Assembly: GCA_030268105.1 (NCBI GenBank)
Contig: BSDZ01000116.1
Coordinates: 1,682,528-1,746,527 of the forward strand
DNA length: 64,000 nucleotides
Direction of reading: 5' to 3'
Source of the DNA: Volvox africanus
Taxonomy: Eukaryota; Chlorophyta; Chlorophyceae; Chlamydomonadales; Volvocaceae
The notes under the pieces were generated by a model. That model saw only the letters and a program-made list of their open reading frames with translations. It did no database searches and was not told the DNA's origin. A program made the position numbers and the translations under genes. This document shows, piece by piece, positions 11,274-24,351 of the stretch; the first letter of the stretch is position 1; each line of letters starts with the position of its first letter.

Positions 11274-12289
11274 TCTTGCCGGTTTTACCGCATTTGTATG
11301 GAAGAAGCACCAGCAGTATGGGATCATGTACCGTGCTATGACGACTGTGCAAAATCAACACATGTGTGTGTCAATGCATCCAGCTGGTGTCGTGGCACGA
11401 CCTAGCAGAAGGAAATAGGTGCGGGTCGCTCTTGGCCTGCGGCTGTGACCTTCAATGGGACTCAACCACACTCTATGATGCATTACACCTGCTGATAGCC
11501 CGTCCGTGGGTCCCAGGCGTGGGTCCTGCTACCTGAAGGCTAGATGTCCCAATCTAAGCCCTTGACACGGTCTGGTGATATGGTGTACAAAAGGTACGGA
11601 AAGGTACACTGCTTCCGTTACAAGTTCGTCAGAAATAGGGAATGAGGACACCAGTTGTAAGTAGTCGTTTGCGCTCAAGAGGTAAGAACGCTTCTAGAGC
11701 CAAGTCACAAAGTTCACTTGCTCTATCGTCGCTCGTTTACTAATATTAATCCGACTCCAAATGCCGTACACTTGTGGCGACAGCGTCGAAACATAACATG
11801 CAACACAATCAAGATCAAATTACTCTATTAGATAAACGATACATATCTAAATACAACGGATTAAACTGAAAGGCGCACGACACACGTTTGGACACACTTC
11901 TGGATACTGCGATGCTTCCTCCTCCTACAATGTCCTGCTGTACAACCAAAGCGATATAAATGTGAACACTCAATATTTGACACGTGCAAACGACAGACAA
12001 AGGGGTCACGTGCTGGGCAAGCCATGGAAGCTGTGTATGAATTTATGGAGGCTGTCAGTTCAGGCTGTTTATTGTTTGCAATCTGCTTTTACTTGCTGCT
12101 GATATCAGCCCTTGGCTCAAGCATTCTTGTGTGTGTGTGTGTGTGTGTATGTATCTAGACTTGTACAACAGCGATTGATGTGTGTGCTGTTTCAAGATGT
12201 GGGAATGGATAGCAGCGTATGGTGGACCTGTGAGGCCGGCACACTGCTGTGCGGTGGGCCTTGTTGCCCAGCGTGAGTGAGACATGTGA

Positions 12290-12361
12290 GGGAGTTTGGT
12301 CTAGTGGTATGATTCTCGCTTTGGGTGCGAGAGGCCGCGAGTTCGATTTTCGCAACTCCCC
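12290..12361 (+). tRNA. tRNA-Pro-UGG: tRNA-Pro(UGG), array unit 6
   Basis: Type a; upstream flank matches unit 4, downstream flank is mixed (CAATGC with ACGAGC). Confidence 0.88.
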
Positions 12362-13377
12362 TCTTGCCGGTTTTACCGCATTTGTATGGAAGAAGCACCA
12401 GCAGTATGGGATCATGTACCGTGCTATGACGACTGTGCAAAATCAACACATGTGTGTGTCAATGCATCCAGCTGGTGTCGTGGCACGAGCTAGCAGAAGG
12501 AAATAGGTGCGGGTCGCTCTTGGCCTGCGGCTGTGACCTTCAATGGGACTCAACCACACTCTATGATGCATTACACCTGCTGATAGCCCGTCCGTGGGTC
12601 CCAGGCGCGGGTCCTGCTACCTGAAGGCTAGATGTCCCAATCTAAGCCCTTGACACGGTCTGGTGATATGGTGTACAAAAGGTACGGAAAGGTACACTGC
12701 TTCCGTTACAAGTTCGTCAGAAATAGGGAATGAGGACACCAGTTGTAAGTAGTCGTTTGCGCTCAAGAGGTAAGAACGCTTCTAGAGCCAAGTCACAAAG
12801 TTCACTTGCTCTATCGTCGCTCGTTTACTAATATTAATCCGACTCCAAATGCCGTACACTTGTGGCGACAGCGTCGAAACATAACATGCAACACAATCAA
12901 GATCAAATTACTCTATTAGATAAACGATACATATCTAAATACAACGGATTAAACTGAAAGGCGCACGACACACGTTTGGACACACTTCTGGATACTGCGA
13001 TCCTTCCTCCTCCTACAATGTCCTGCTGTACAACCAAAGCGATATAAATGTGAACACTCAATATTTGACACGTGCAAACGACAGACAAAGGGGTCACGTG
13101 CTGGGCAAGCCATGGAAGCTGTGTATGAATTTATGGAGGCTGTGAGTTCAGGCTGTTTATTGTTTGCAATCTGCTTTTACTTGCTGCTGATATCAGCCCT
13201 TGGCTCCAGCATTCTTGTGTGTGTGTGTGTGTGTGTATGTATCTAGACTTGTACAACAGCGATTGATGTGTGTGCTGTTTCAAGATGTGGGAATGGATAG
13301 CAGCGTATGGTGGACCTGTGAGGCCGGCACACTGCTGTGCGGTGGGCCTTGTTGCCCAGCGTGAGTGAGACATGTGA

Positions 13378-13449
13378 GGGAGTTTGGTCTAGTGGTATGA
13401 TTCTCGCTTTGGGTGCGAGAGGCCGCGAGTTCGATTTTCGCAACTCCCC
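13378..13449 (+). tRNA. tRNA-Pro-UGG: tRNA-Pro(UGG), array unit 7
   Basis: Type a; spacing 1088 bp; downstream CAATGC/ACGACC haplotype. Confidence 0.88.
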
Positions 13450-14465
13450 TCTTGCCGGTTTTACCGCATTTGTATGGAAGAAGCACCAGCAGTATGGGAT
13501 CATGTACCGTGCTATGACGACTGTGCAAAATCAACACATGTGTGTGTCAATGCATCCAGCTGGTGTCGTGGCACGACCTAGCAGAAGGAAATAGGTGCGG
13601 GTCGCTCTTGGCCTGCGGCTGTGACCTTCAATGGGACTCAACCACACTCTATGATGCATTACACCTGCTGATAGCCCGTCCGTGGGTCCCAGGCGCGGGT
13701 CCTGCTACCTGAAGGCTAGATGTCCCAATCTAAGCCCTTGACACGGTCTGGTGATATGGTGTACAAAAGGTACGGAAAGGTACACTGCTTCCGTTACAAG
13801 TTCGTCAGAAATAGGGAATGAGGACACCAGTTGTAAGTAGTCGTTTGCGCTCAAGAGGTAAGAACGCTTCTAGAGCCAAGTCACAAAGTTCACTTGCTCT
13901 ATCGTCGCTCGTTTACTAATATTAATCCGACTCCAAATGCCGTACACTTGTGGCGACAGCGTCGAAACATAACATGCAACACAATCAAGATCAAATTACT
14001 CTATTAGATAAACGATACATATCTAAATACAACGGATTAAACTGAAAGGCGCACGACACACGTTTGGACACACTTCTGGATACTGCGATCCTTCCTCCTC
14101 CTACAATGTCCTGCTGTACAACCAAAGCGATATAAATGTGAACACTCAATATTTGACACGTGCAAACGACAGACAAAGGGGTCACGTGCTGGGCAAGCCA
14201 TGGAAGCTGTGTATGAATTTATGGAGGCTGTGAGTTCAGGCTGTTTATTGTTTGCAATCTGCTTTTACTTGCTGCTGATATCAGCCCTTGGCTCCAGCAT
14301 TCTTGTGTGTGTGTGTGTGTGTGTATGTATCTAGACTTGTACAACAGCGATTGATGTGTGTGCTGTTTCAAGATGTGGGAATGGATAGCAGCGTATGGTG
14401 GACCTGTGAGGCCGGCACACTGCTGTGCGGTGGGCCTTGTTGCCCAGCGTGAGTGAGACATGTGA

Positions 14466-14537
14466 GGGAGTTTGGTCTAGTGGTATGATTCTCGCTTTGG
14501 GTGCGAGAGGCCGCGAGTTCGATTTTCGCAACTCCCC
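14466..14537 (+). tRNA. tRNA-Pro-UGG: tRNA-Pro(UGG), array unit 8
   Basis: Type a; same flanking haplotype as unit 7. Confidence 0.88.
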
Positions 14538-15553
14538 TCTTGCCGGTTTTACCGCATTTGTATGGAAGAAGCACCAGCAGTATGGGATCATGTACCGTGC
14601 TATGACGACTGTGCAAAATCAACACATGTGTGTGTCAATGCATCCAGCTGGTGTCGTGGCACGACCTAGCAGAAGGAAATAGGTGCGGGTCGCTCTTGGC
14701 CTGCGGCTGTGACCTTCAATGGGACTCAACCACACTCTATGATGCATTACACCTGCTGATAGCCCGTCCGTGGGTCCCAGGCGCGGGTCCTGCTACCTGA
14801 AGGCTAGATGTCCCAATCTAAGCCCTTGACACGGTCTGGTGATATGGTGTACAAAAGGTACGGAAAGGTACACTGCTTCCGTTACAAGTTCGTCAGAAAT
14901 AGGGAATGAGGACACCAGTTGTAAGTAGTCGTTTGCGCTCAAGAGGTAAGAACGCTTCTAGAGCCAAGTCACAAAGTTCACTTGCTCTATCGTCGCTCGT
15001 TTACTAATATTAATCCGACTCCAAATGCCGTACACTTGTGGCGACAGCGTCGAAACATAACATGCAACACAATCAAGATCAAATTACTCTATTAGATAAA
15101 CGATACATATCTAAATACAACGGATTAAACTGAAAGGCGCACGACACACGTTTGGACACACTTCTGGATACTGCGATGCTTCCTCCTCCTACAATGTCCT
15201 GCTGTACAACCAAAGCGATATAAATGTGAACACTCAATATTTGACACGTGCAAACGACAGACAAAGGGGTCACGTGCTGGGCAAGCCATGGAAGCTGTGT
15301 ATGAATTTATGGAGGCTGTCAGTTCAGGCTGTTTATTGTTTGCAATCTGCTTTTACTTGCTGCTGATATCAGCCCTTGGCTCCAGCATTCTTGTGTGTGT
15401 GTGTGTGTGTGTATGTATCTAGACTTGTACAACAGCGATTGATGTGTGTGCTGTTTCAAGATGTGGGAATGGATAGCAGCGTATGGTGGACCTGTGAGGC
15501 CGGCACACTGCTGTGCGGTGGGCCTTGTTGCCCAGCGTGAGTGAGACATGTGA

Positions 15554-15625
15554 GGGAGTTTGGTCTAGTGGTATGATTCTCGCTTTGGGTGCGAGAGGCC
15601 GCGAGTTCGATTTTCGCAACTCCCC
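15554..15625 (+). tRNA. tRNA-Pro-UGG: tRNA-Pro(UGG), array unit 9
   Basis: Type a; CAATGC/ACGACC haplotype. The last unit before the CTCGAGC upstream variant appears. Confidence 0.88.
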
Positions 15626-16645
15626 TCTTGCCGGTTTTACCGCATTTGTATGGAAGAAGCACCAGCAGTATGGGATCATGTACCGTGCTATGACGACTGT
15701 GCAAAATCAACACATGTGTGTGTCAATGCATCCAGCTGGTGTCGTGGCACGACCTAGCAGAAGGAAATAGGTGCGGGTCGCTCTTGGCCTGCGGCTGTGA
15801 CCTTCAATGGGACTCAACCACACTCTATGATGCATTACACCTGCTGATAGCCCGTCCGTGGGTCCCAGGCGCGGGTCCTGCTACCTGAAGGCTAGATGTC
15901 CCAATCTAAGCCCTTGACACGGTCTGGTGATATGGTGTACAAAAGGTACGGAAAGGTACACTGCTTCCGTTACAAGTTCGTCAGAAATAGGGAATGAGGA
16001 CACCAGTTGTAAGTAGTCGTTTGCGCTCAAGAGGTAAGAACGCTTCTAGAGCCAAGTCACAAAGTTCACTTGCTCTATCGTCGCTCGTTTACTAATATTA
16101 ATCCGACTCCAAATGCCGTACACTTGTGGCGACAGCGTCGAAACATAACATGCAACACAATCAAGATCAAATTACTCTATTAGATAAACGATACATATCT
16201 AAATACAACGGATTAAACTGAAAGGCGCACGACACACGTTTGGACACACTTCTGGATACTGCGATCCTTCCTCCTCCTACAATGTCCTGCTGTACAACCA
16301 AAGCGATATAAATGTGAACACTCAATATTTGACACGTGCAAACGACAGACAAAGGGGTCACGTGCTGGGCAAGCCATGGAAGCTGTGTATGAATTTATGG
16401 AGGCTGTGAGTTCAGGCTGTTTATTGTTTGCAGTCTGCTTTTACTTGCTGCTGATATCAGCCCTTGGCTCGAGCATTCTTGTGTGTGTGTGTGTGTGTGT
16501 GTGTATGTATCTAGACTTGTACAACAGCGATTGATGCGTGTGCTGTTTCAAGATGTGGGAATGGATAGCAGCGTATGGTGGACCTGTGAGGCCGGCACAC
16601 TGCTGTGCGGTGGGCCTTGTTGCCCAGCGTGAGTGAGACATGTGA

Positions 16646-16717
16646 GGGAGTTTGGTCTAGTGGTATGATTCTCGCTTTGGGTGCGAGAGGCCGCGAGTTC
16701 GATTTTCGCAACTCCCC
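16646..16717 (+). tRNA. tRNA-Pro-UGG: tRNA-Pro(UGG), array unit 10
   Basis: Type a; (GT)12 tract, spacing 1092 bp; first unit with CTCGAGC upstream. Confidence 0.88.
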
Positions 16718-17737
16718 TCTTGCCGGTTTTACCGCATTTGTATGGAAGAAGCACCAGCAGTATGGGATCATGTACCGTGCTATGACGACTGTGCAAAATC
16801 AACACATGTGTGTGTCAATGCATCCAGCTGGTGTCGTGGCACGACCTAGCAGAAGGAAATAGGTGCGGGTCGCTCTTGGCCTGCGGCTGTGACCTTCAAT
16901 GGGACTCAACCACACTCTATGATGCATTACACCTGCTGATAGCCCGTCCGTGGGTCCCAGGCGCGGGTCCTGCTACCTGAAGGCTAGATGTCCCAATCTA
17001 AGCCCTTGACACGGTCTGGTGATATGGTGTACAAAAGGTACGGAAAGGTACACTGCTTCCGTTACAAGTTCGTCAGAAATAGGGAATGAGGACACCAGTT
17101 GTAAGTAGTCGTTTGCGCTCAAGAGGTAAGAACGCTTCTAGAGCCAAGTCACAAAGTTCACTTGCTCTATCGTCGCTCGTTTACTAATATTAATCCGACT
17201 CCAAATGCCGTACACTTGTGGCGACAGCGTCGAAACATAACATGCAACACAATCAAGATCAAATTACTCTATTAGATAAACGATACATATCTAAATACAA
17301 CGGATTAAACTGAAAGGCGCACGACACACGTTTGGACACACTTCTGGATACTGCGATCCTTCCTCCTCCTACAATGTCCTGCTGTACAACCAAAGCGATA
17401 TAAATGTGAACACTCAATATTTGACACGTGCAAACGACAGACAAAGGGGTCACGTGCTGGGCAAGCCATGGAAGCTGTGTATGAATTTATGGAGGCTGTG
17501 AGTTCAGGCTGTTTATTGTTTGCAGTCTGCTTTTACTTGCTGCTGATATCAGCCCTTGGCTCGAGCATTCTTGTGTGTGTGTGTGTGTGTGTGTGTATGT
17601 ATCTAGACTTGTACAACAGCGATTGATGCGTGTGCTGTTTCAAGATGTGGGAATGGATAGCAGCGTATGGTGGACCTGTGAGGCCGGCACACTGCTGTGC
17701 GGTGGGCCTTGTTGCCCAGCGTGAGTGAGACATGTGA

Positions 17738-17809
17738 GGGAGTTTGGTCTAGTGGTATGATTCTCGCTTTGGGTGCGAGAGGCCGCGAGTTCGATTTTCG
17801 CAACTCCCC
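17738..17809 (+). tRNA. tRNA-Pro-UGG: tRNA-Pro(UGG), array unit 11
   Basis: Type a; start of a homogeneous run (units 11-24) with CAACGC/ACGAGC flanks, interrupted by unit 18. Confidence 0.88.
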
Positions 17810-18827
17810 TCTTGCCGGTTTTACCGCATTTGTATGGAAGAAGCACCAGCAGTATGGGATCATGTACCGTGCTATGACGACTGTGCAAAATCAACACATG
17901 TGTGTGTCAACGCATCCAGCTGGTGTCGTGGCACGAGCTAGCAGAAGGAAATAGGTGCGGGTCGCTCTTGGCCTGCGGCTGTGACCTTCAATGGGACTCA
18001 ACCACACTCTATGATGCATTACACCTGCTGATAGCCCGTCCGTGGGTCCCAGGCGCGGGTCCTGCTACCTGAAGGCTAGATGTCCCAATCTAAGCCCTTG
18101 ACACGGTCTGGTGATATGGTGTACAAAAGGTACGGAAAGGTACACTGCTTCCGTTACAAGTTCGTCAGAAATAGGGAATGAGGACACCAGTTGTAAGTAG
18201 TCGTTTGCGCTCAAGAGGTAAGAACGCTTCTAGAGCCAAGTCACAAAGTTCACTTGCTCTATCGTCGCTCGTTTACTAATATTAATCCGACTCCAAATGC
18301 CGTACACTTGTGGCGACAGCGTCGAAACATAACATGCAACACAATCAAGATCAAATTACTCTATTAGATAAACGATACATATCTAAATACAACGGATTAA
18401 ACTGAAAGGCGCACGACACACGTTTGGACACACTTCTGGATACTGCGATCCTTCCTCCTCCTACAATGTCCTGCTGTACAACCAAAGCGATATAAATGTG
18501 AACACTCAATATTTGACACGTGCAAACGACAGACAAAGGGGTCACGTGCTGGGCAAGCCATGGAAGCTGTGTATGAATTTATGGAGGCTGTGAGTTCAGG
18601 CTGTTTATTGTTTGCAGTCTGCTTTTACTTGCTGCTGATATCAGCCCTTGGCTCGAGCATTCTTGTGTGTGTGTGTGTGTGTGTGTATGTATCTAGACTT
18701 GTACAACAGCGATTGATGCGTGTGCTGTTTCAAGATGTGGGAATGGATAGCAGCGTATGGTGGACCTGTGAGGCCGGCACACTGCTGTGCGGTGGGCCTT
18801 GTTGCCCAGCGTGAGTGAGACATGTGA

Positions 18828-18899
18828 GGGAGTTTGGTCTAGTGGTATGATTCTCGCTTTGGGTGCGAGAGGCCGCGAGTTCGATTTTCGCAACTCCCC
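18828..18899 (+). tRNA. tRNA-Pro-UGG: tRNA-Pro(UGG), array unit 12
   Basis: Type a; spacing 1090 bp, (GT)11. Confidence 0.88.
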
Positions 18900-19917
18900 T
18901 CTTGCCGGTTTTACCGCATTTGTATGGAAGAAGCACCAGCAGTATGGGATCATGTACCGTGCTATGACGACTGTGCAAAATCAACACATGTGTGTGTCAA
19001 CGCATCCAGCTGGTGTCGTGGCACGAGCTAGCAGAAGGAAATAGGTGCGGGTCGCTCTTGGCCTGCGGCTGTGACCTTCAATGGGACTCAACCACACTCT
19101 ATGATGCATTACACCTGCTGATAGCCCGTCCGTGGGTCCCAGGCGCGGGTCCTGCTACCTGAAGGCTAGATGTCCCAATCTAAGCCCTTGACACGGTCTG
19201 GTGATATGGTGTACAAAAGGTACGGAAAGGTACACTGCTTCCGTTACAAGTTCGTCAGAAATAGGGAATGAGGACACCAGTTGTAAGTAGTCGTTTGCGC
19301 TCAAGAGGTAAGAACGCTTCTAGAGCCAAGTCACAAAGTTCACTTGCTCTATCGTCGCTCGTTTACTAATATTAATCCGACTCCAAATGCCGTACACTTG
19401 TGGCGACAGCGTCGAAACATAACATGCAACACAATCAAGATCAAATTACTCTATTAGATAAACGATACATATCTAAATACAACGGATTAAACTGAAAGGC
19501 GCACGACACACGTTTGGACACACTTCTGGATACTGCGATCCTTCCTCCTCCTACAATGTCCTGCTGTACAACCAAAGCGATATAAATGTGAACACTCAAT
19601 ATTTGACACGTGCAAACGACAGACAAAGGGGTCACGTGCTGGGCAAGCCATGGAAGCTGTGTATGAATTTATGGAGGCTGTGAGTTCAGGCTGTTTATTG
19701 TTTGCAGTCTGCTTTTACTTGCTGCTGATATCAGCCCTTGGCTCGAGCATTCTTGTGTGTGTGTGTGTGTGTGTGTATGTATCTAGACTTGTACAACAGC
19801 GATTGATGCGTGTGCTGTTTCAAGATGTGGGAATGGATAGCAGCGTATGGTGGACCTGTGAGGCCGGCACACTGCTGTGCGGTGGGCCTTGTTGCCCAGC
19901 GTGAGTGAGACATGTGA

Positions 19918-19989
19918 GGGAGTTTGGTCTAGTGGTATGATTCTCGCTTTGGGTGCGAGAGGCCGCGAGTTCGATTTTCGCAACTCCCC
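19918..19989 (+). tRNA. tRNA-Pro-UGG: tRNA-Pro(UGG), array unit 13
   Basis: Type a; no distinguishing difference from unit 12 noticed. Confidence 0.88.
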
Positions 19990-21007
19990 TCTTGCCGGTT
20001 TTACCGCATTTGTATGGAAGAAGCACCAGCAGTATGGGATCATGTACCGTGCTATGACGACTGTGCAAAATCAACACATGTGTGTGTCAACGCATCCAGC
20101 TGGTGTCGTGGCACGAGCTAGCAGAAGGAAATAGGTGCGGGTCGCTCTTGGCCTGCGGCTGTGACCTTCAATGGGACTCAACCACACTCTATGATGCATT
20201 ACACCTGCTGATAGCCCGTCCGTGGGTCCCAGGCGCGGGTCCTGCTACCTGAAGGCTAGATGTCCCAATCTAAGCCCTTGACACGGTCTGGTGATATGGT
20301 GTACAAAAGGTACGGAAAGGTACACTGCTTCCGTTACAAGTTCGTCAGAAATAGGGAATGAGGACACCAGTTGTAAGTAGTCGTTTGCGCTCAAGAGGTA
20401 AGAACGCTTCTAGAGCCAAGTCACAAAGTTCACTTGCTCTATCGTCGCTCGTTTACTAATATTAATCCGACTCCAAATGCCGTACACTTGTGGCGACAGC
20501 GTCGAAACATAACATGCAACACAATCAAGATCAAATTACTCTATTAGATAAACGATACATATCTAAATACAACGGATTAAACTGAAAGGCGCACGACACA
20601 CGTTTGGACACACTTCTGGATACTGCGATCCTTCCTCCTCCTACAATGTCCTGCTGTACAACCAAAGCGATATAAATGTGAACACTCAATATTTGACACG
20701 TGCAAACGACAGACAAAGGGGTCACGTGCTGGGCAAGCCATGGAAGCTGTGTATGAATTTATGGAGGCTGTGAGTTCAGGCTGTTTATTGTTTGCAGTCT
20801 GCTTTTACTTGCTGCTGATATCAGCCCTTGGCTCGAGCATTCTTGTGTGTGTGTGTGTGTGTGTGTATGTATCTAGACTTGTACAACAGCGATTGATGCG
20901 TGTGCTGTTTCAAGATGTGGGAATGGATAGCAGTGTATGGTGGACCTGTGAGGCCGGCACACTGCTGTGCGGTGGGCCTTGTTGCCCAGCGTGAGTGAGA
21001 CATGTGA

Positions 21008-21079
21008 GGGAGTTTGGTCTAGTGGTATGATTCTCGCTTTGGGTGCGAGAGGCCGCGAGTTCGATTTTCGCAACTCCCC
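21008..21079 (+). tRNA. tRNA-Pro-UGG: tRNA-Pro(UGG), array unit 14
   Basis: Type a; private CpG-to-TpG changes flank it at 20934 and 21478. Confidence 0.88.
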
Positions 21080-22097
21080 TCTTGCCGGTTTTACCGCATT
21101 TGTATGGAAGAAGCACCAGCAGTATGGGATCATGTACCGTGCTATGACGACTGTGCAAAATCAACACATGTGTGTGTCAACGCATCCAGCTGGTGTCGTG
21201 GCACGAGCTAGCAGAAGGAAATAGGTGCGGGTCGCTCTTGGCCTGCGGCTGTGACCTTCAATGGGACTCAACCACACTCTATGATGCATTACACCTGCTG
21301 ATAGCCCGTCCGTGGGTCCCAGGCGCGGGTCCTGCTACCTGAAGGCTAGATGTCCCAATCTAAGCCCTTGACACGGTCTGGTGATATGGTGTACAAAAGG
21401 TACGGAAAGGTACACTGCTTCCGTTACAAGTTCGTCAGAAATAGGGAATGAGGACACCAGTTGTAAGTAGTCGTTTGTGCTCAAGAGGTAAGAACGCTTC
21501 TAGAGCCAAGTCACAAAGTTCACTTGCTCTATCGTCGCTCGTTTACTAATATTAATCCGACTCCAAATGCCGTACACTTGTGGCGACAGCGTCGAAACAT
21601 AACATGCAACACAATCAAGATCAAATTACTCTATTAGATAAACGATACATATCTAAATACAACGGATTAAACTGAAAGGCGCACGACACACGTTTGGACA
21701 CACTTCTGGATACTGCGATCCTTCCTCCTCCTACAATGTCCTGCTGTACAACCAAAGCGATATAAATGTGAACACTCAATATTTGACACGTGCAAACGAC
21801 AGACAAAGGGGTCACGTGCTGGGCAAGCCATGGAAGCTGTGTATGAATTTATGGAGGCTGTGAGTTCAGGCTGTTTATTGTTTGCAGTCTGCTTTTACTT
21901 GCTGCTGATATCAGCCCTTGGCTCGAGCATTCTTGTGTGTGTGTGTGTGTGTGTGTATGTATCTAGACTTGTACAACAGCGATTGATGCGTGTGCTGTTT
22001 CAAGATGTGGGAATGGATAGCAGCGTATGGTGGACCTGTGAGGCCGGCACACTGCTGTGCGGTGGGCCTTGTTGCCCAGCGTGAGTGAGACATGTGA

Positions 22098-22169
22098 GGG
22101 AGTTTGGTCTAGTGGTATGATTCTCGCTTTGGGTGCGAGAGGCCGCGAGTTCGATTTTCGCAACTCCCC
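22098..22169 (+). tRNA. tRNA-Pro-UGG: tRNA-Pro(UGG), array unit 15
   Basis: Type a; the following spacer ends in the mosaic segment described under unit 16. Confidence 0.88.
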
Positions 22170-23187
22170 TCTTGCCGGTTTTACCGCATTTGTATGGAAG
22201 AAGCACCAGCAGTATGGGATCATGTACCGTGCTATGACGACTGTGCAAAATCAACACATGTGTGTGTCAACGCATCCAGCTGGTGTCGTGGCACGAGCTA
22301 GCAGAAGGAAATAGGTGCGGGTCGCTCTTGGCCTGCGGCTGTGACCTTCAATGGGACTCAACCACACTCTATGATGCATTACACCTGCTGATAGCCCGTC
22401 CGTGGGTCCCAGGCGCGGGTCCTGCTACCTGAAGGCTAGATGTCCCAATCTAAGCCCTTGACACGGTCTGGTGATATGGTGTACAAAAGGTACGGAAAGG
22501 TACACTGCTTCCGTTACAAGTTCGTCAGAAATAGGGAATGAGGACACCAGTTGTAAGTAGTCGTTTGCGCTCAAGAGGTAAGAACGCTTCTAGAGCCAAG
22601 TCACAAAGTTCACTTGCTCTATCGTCGCTCGTTTACTAATATTAATCCGACTCCAAATGCCGTACACTTGTGGCGACAGCGTCGAAACATAACATGCAAC
22701 ACAATCAAGATCAAATTACTCTATTAGATAAACGATACATATCTAAATACAACGGATTAAACTGAAAGGCGCACGACACACGTTTGGACACACTTCTGGA
22801 TACTGCGATCCTTCCTCCTCCTACAATGTCCTGCTGTACAACCAAAGCGATATAAATGTGAACACTCAATATTTGACACGTGCAAACGACAGACAAAGGG
22901 GTCACGTGCTGGGCAAGCCATGGAAGCTGTGTATGAATTTATGGAGGCTGTCAGTTCAGGCTGTTTATTGTCTGCAGTCTGCTTTTACTTGCTGCTAATA
23001 TCAGCCCTTGGCTCGAGCATTCTTGTGTGTGTGTGTGTGTGTGTGTATGTATCTAGACTTGTTCAACAGCGATTGATGCGTGTGCTGTTTCAAGATGTGG
23101 GAATGGATAGCAGCGTATGGTGGACCTGTGAGGCCGGCACACTGCTGTGCGGTGGGCCTTGTTGCCCAGCGTGAGTGAGACATGTGA

Positions 23188-23259
23188 GGGAGTTTGGTCT
23201 AGTGGTATGATTCTCGCTTTGGGTGCGAGAGGCCGTGAGTTCGATTTTCGCAACTCCCC
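23188..23259 (+). tRNA. tRNA-Pro-UGG: tRNA-Pro(UGG), array unit 16
   Basis: T stem GTGAG/TTCGC (U50 at 23236, U61), the only such copy in the left family. The upstream flank (22950-23065) carries variants otherwise seen with units 25 and 29, suggesting conversion. Confidence 0.86.
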
Positions 23260-24279
23260 TCTTGCCGGTTTTACCGCATTTGTATGGAAGAAGCACCAGC
23301 AGTATGGGATCATGTACCGTGCTATGACGACTGTGCAAAATCAACACATGTGTGTGTCAACGCATCCAGCTGGTGTCGTGGCACGAGCTAGCAGAAGGAA
23401 ATAGGTGCGGGTCGCTCTTGGCCTGCGGCTGTGACCTTCAATGGGACTCAACCACACTCTATGATGCATTACACCTGCTGATAGCCCGTCCGTGGGTCCC
23501 AGGCGCGGGTCCTGCTACCTGAAGGCTAGATGTCCCAATCTAAGCCCTTGACACGGTCTGGTGATATGGTGTACAAAAGGTACGGAAAGGTACACTGCTT
23601 CCGTTACAAGTTCGTCAGAAATAGGGAATGAGGACACCAGTTGTAAGTAGTCGTTTGCGCTCAAGAGGTAAGAACGCTTCTAGAGCCAAGTCACAAAGTT
23701 CACTTGCTCTATCGTCGCTCGTTTACTAATATTAATCCGACTCCAAATGCCGTACACTTGTGGCGACAGCGTCGAAACATAACATGCAACACAATCAAGA
23801 TCAAATTACTCTATTAGATAAACGATACATATCTAAATACAACGGATTAAACTGAAAGGCGCACGACACACGTTTGGACACACTTCTGGATACTGCGATC
23901 CTTCCTCCTCCTACAATGTCCTGCTGTACAACCAAAGCGATATAAATGTGAACACTCAATATTTGACACGTGCAAACGACAGACAAAGGGGTCACGTGCT
24001 GGGCAAGCCATGGAAGCTGTGTATGAATTTATGGAGGCTGTGAGTTCAGGCTGTTTATTGTTTGCAGTCTGCTTTTACTTGCTGCTGATATCAGCCCTTG
24101 GCTCGAGCATTCTTGTGTGTGTGTGTGTGTGTGTGTGTATGTATCTAGACTTGTACAACAGCGATTGATGCGTGTGCTGTTTCAAGATGTGGGAATGGAT
24201 AGCAGCGTATGGTGGACCTGTGAGGCCGGCACACTGCTGTGCGGTGGGCCTTGTTGCCCAGCGTGAGTGAGACATGTGA

Positions 24280-24351
24280 GGGAGTTTGGTCTAGTGGTAT
24301 GATTCTCGCTTTGGGTGCGAGAGGCCGCGAGTTCGATTTTCGCAACTCCCC
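24280..24351 (+). tRNA. tRNA-Pro-UGG: tRNA-Pro(UGG), array unit 17
   Basis: Type a; spacing 1092 bp. Confidence 0.88.

Larger units (their letters stand above)
9028..12361 (+). repeat. Two-unit higher-order repeat (units 3-4 and 5-6)
   Basis: Spacing alternates 1088 and 1086 bp. Units 3 and 5 share GGCGTGGG, and units 4 and 6 share CTCAAGC upstream, giving a 2174-bp period. Confidence 0.7.
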
